Shown here piece after piece: positions 63,116 to 64,000 of a stretch of 64,000 nucleotides of DNA. The translations under genes were made by a program, and so were the position numbers. Under the pieces are notes generated by a model that was not told where the DNA came from, made no database searches, and worked only from the letters and a program-made list of their open reading frames with translations. The number at the start of each line of letters is the position of its first letter. The stretch's first letter is position 1. The stretch lies in NCBI RefSeq assembly GCF_001298675.1, contig NZ_CYIG01000031.1:26069-90068 (forward strand), in the 5' to 3' direction. The DNA comes from Paenacidovorax caeni (lineage in GTDB: Bacteria > Pseudomonadota > Gammaproteobacteria > Burkholderiales > Burkholderiaceae_C).

Positions 63116-63317
63116 TTCAGCAAGGCTAGCGGGTTAGTGACTACTCATGGTCATCTGCTTATTAACACCCTGGGTGTTCGGCATTCATGCGCAGGTAAAA
63201 AATCCAATAGAAACATAGCCTTAGCATTTTTTAGCGCAGCTGCAAAGACGGCCTACCGTACACTGCAATGCAAGGGCACACGCTCCCCAGGGGCCTTGAG
63301 GGCGGCAAGGTAAGTCA
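63116..63317. other. Region before the truncated EEP gene
   Basis: About 200 bases of lower-GC DNA with no open frame of note and no repeat. It probably holds the promoter of the disrupted gene. Confidence 0.4.
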
Positions 63318-63385
63318 TTGAGCAGCAGCGGCATCAAAATTCTGACTTGGAACTGCAACGGCGCGCTACGCCGGAAGTGGTCGCG
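63318..63385 (+). pseudogene. Endonuclease/exonuclease/phosphatase-family gene, truncated by the IS element
   Basis: From TTG 63318 the frame reads SSSGIKILTWNCNGALRRKW and then runs into the IS end. ILTWNCNGALR is the start of EEP-family (exonuclease III-like) proteins, with the first metal-ligand Asn in WNCNG. About 22 codons remain. The rest of the gene would be expected beyond the far end of the IS, outside the window. Confidence 0.6.
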
Positions 63386-63451
63386 TAAGCTCCCCCACCA
63401 AGTAGACATCTGAAATCAGAGAATGCGGCCCAACCCGGAAGGAAGAGGCCG

Positions 63452-63718
63452 ATGAGGAAGAGCAAGTTCACGGAGAGCCAGATCGTGGCGATCCTCAAGG
63501 AAGGTGAAGCTGGCATGCCGGTGGCCGAGGTGTGCCGCAAGCACGGCATCAGCTCGCCGACGTACTACGCTTGGAAGAGCAAGTACGCGGGGGCGACGGT
63601 GTCGGACCTGACACGCATGCGTGAGCTGGAGGTGGAGAACGCCCGGCTCAAGCGCATGTACGCCGACCTGGCGCTGGAGAATGCAGCCATCAAGGACGTG
63701 CTGACAAAAAAATTCTGA
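63452..63718 (+). CDS. IS3-family transposase OrfA
   Basis: An 88-residue DNA-binding protein. An HTH of the HTH_8 (transposase_8) kind spans about residues 6-42 (FTESQIVAILKEGEAG, VAEVCRKHGISSPTYYAWK), followed by a leucine-zipper-like coil (MRELEVENARLKRMYADLAL). GGAAGGAAGAGG lies just before the ATG. The A7 run before its stop permits -1 frameshifting to make the OrfAB transposase. Confidence 0.92.
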   Translation: MRKSKFTESQIVAILKEGEAGMPVAEVCRKHGISSPTYYAWKSKYAGATVSDLTRMRELEVENARLKRMYADLALENAAIKDVLTKKF

Positions 63719-64000
63719 CGCCGTCCGCGAAGCGGCAGGTGGTTGAGGTCATGGTGACCGAGCACCGGCTGTCGATCACGCGAGCCTGCAGGACTGCTGG
63801 CTTGTCGCGGGCGGCGTACTACAAGGCGCCGCGGTTGCCTCAGGAGAAAGATGCCGAGGTCATCGACGCGCTCAACGGCGTCGTCGAGCGCAACGCCCGT
63901 TGGGGCTTCTGGAAGTGCTTTGACCGGCTGCGTCTGGATGGTCGGCCTTGGAATCACAAACGGGTCTGGCGGGTGTACTGCGAGCTGGGGCTGAACATTC
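63712..64000 (+). CDS. IS3-family transposase OrfB (5' part)
   Basis: In the -1 frame after A7 the frame stays open to the window end: about 96 residues, including a HTH_21-like region (SITRACRTAGLSRAAYYK) and RWGFWKCFDRLRLDGRPWNH leading to the integrase core, whose DDE residues lie beyond the edge. A separate ATG exists at 63751. Part of the IS3 element. Confidence 0.88.
   Translation, partial: MLTPSAKRQVVEVMVTEHRLSITRACRTAGLSRAAYYKAPRLPQEKDAEVIDALNGVVERNARWGFWKCFDRLRLDGRPWNHKRVWRVYCELGLNI

Larger units (their letters stand above)
63386..64000 (+). mobile_element. IS3-family insertion sequence (IS407-like group), left part
   Basis: The left end is placed near 63386 (TAAGCTCCCCCACCAAGTAG), which resembles IS3-type termini and coincides with the point where the EEP reading frame is lost. 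It carries orfA and the start of orfB with an A7 slippery run at 63706-63712. The element continues past the window, so the right inverted repeat and target duplication cannot be seen. Confidence 0.75.

Overview
The window is GC-rich, densely coded chromosomal DNA from a beta-proteobacterium. It is most likely a member of the Comamonadaceae (Acidovorax/Comamonas-like). This placement is inferred from gene content and protein style: a Bug-family tricarboxylate-binding protein, a TIGR04438-type Trp-rich protein, a MatB/malonyl-CoA decarboxylase pair, and a short interspersed palindrome. No rRNA or marker-gene comparison was possible. Almost everything is ordinary core chromosome. The last ~1.7 kb (62.3-64.0 kb) looks less constrained and ends inside an IS3-family element.

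Layout. 0-6 kb: 3' end of a U32-peptidase-type tRNA hydroxylation gene (yegQ/trhP), then a minus-strand malonate block (matB, crotonase-fold protein, malonyl-CoA decarboxylase) and lgt. 6-12 kb: a haem-ligand-less bacterioferritin-like ferritin, a flavodoxin-like protein, ilvD, a Trp-rich small protein, a cytochrome c and acs. 12-17 kb: a proVWX glycine-betaine ABC operon behind a textbook sigma70 promoter, then two small membrane proteins. 17-22 kb: a minus-strand exporter operon (TolC, HlyD, two ABC-2 permeases) with no ATPase gene. 22-30 kb: BaiN-type flavoprotein, a GGDEF/EAL protein, rpsU-yqeY, an EamA transporter and tartrate/D-malate dehydrogenase. 30-41 kb: methyltransferase, patatin lipoprotein, pmbA, yjgA-mog-SulP, a zinc alcohol dehydrogenase and trmJ-cysE-nitroreductase. 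41-47 kb: a secreted DUF3395-repeat protein, suhB, an SDR protein, a ferredoxin-reductase and a Bug-family binding protein. 46.7-50.5 kb: a four-gene set (YdjC/NaxD-type deacetylase, GtrA-like protein, ArnT-like transferase, ArnC-like GT2) that resembles a hexosamine lipid A modification pathway. 50.6-62.2 kb: folK-pcnB-HAD phosphatase, hda, ggt, purM, an AI-2E family transporter, a universal stress protein, a SirB1-like protein, murJ and rpsT. 62.2-64 kb: an orphan lipoprotein, a truncated endonuclease/exonuclease/phosphatase gene and an IS3 element running off the end.

The most striking non-gene signal is an interspersed palindrome of about 45-55 bp (core CCAGCGCTT-N5-8-AAGCGCTGG, flanked by GATAGCT / AGCTATC). 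I count 14 copies in 64 kb. Most sit exactly at gene ends, where they make terminator-like hairpins and several supply the stop codon of a gene. Three lie in frame inside coding sequences (crotonase, BaiN-like flavoprotein, TrmJ). A second, separate structure is a ~160-bp imperfect palindrome just 3' of ilvD. The two ribosomal protein genes rpsU and rpsT share a promoter-proximal 24-nt motif.
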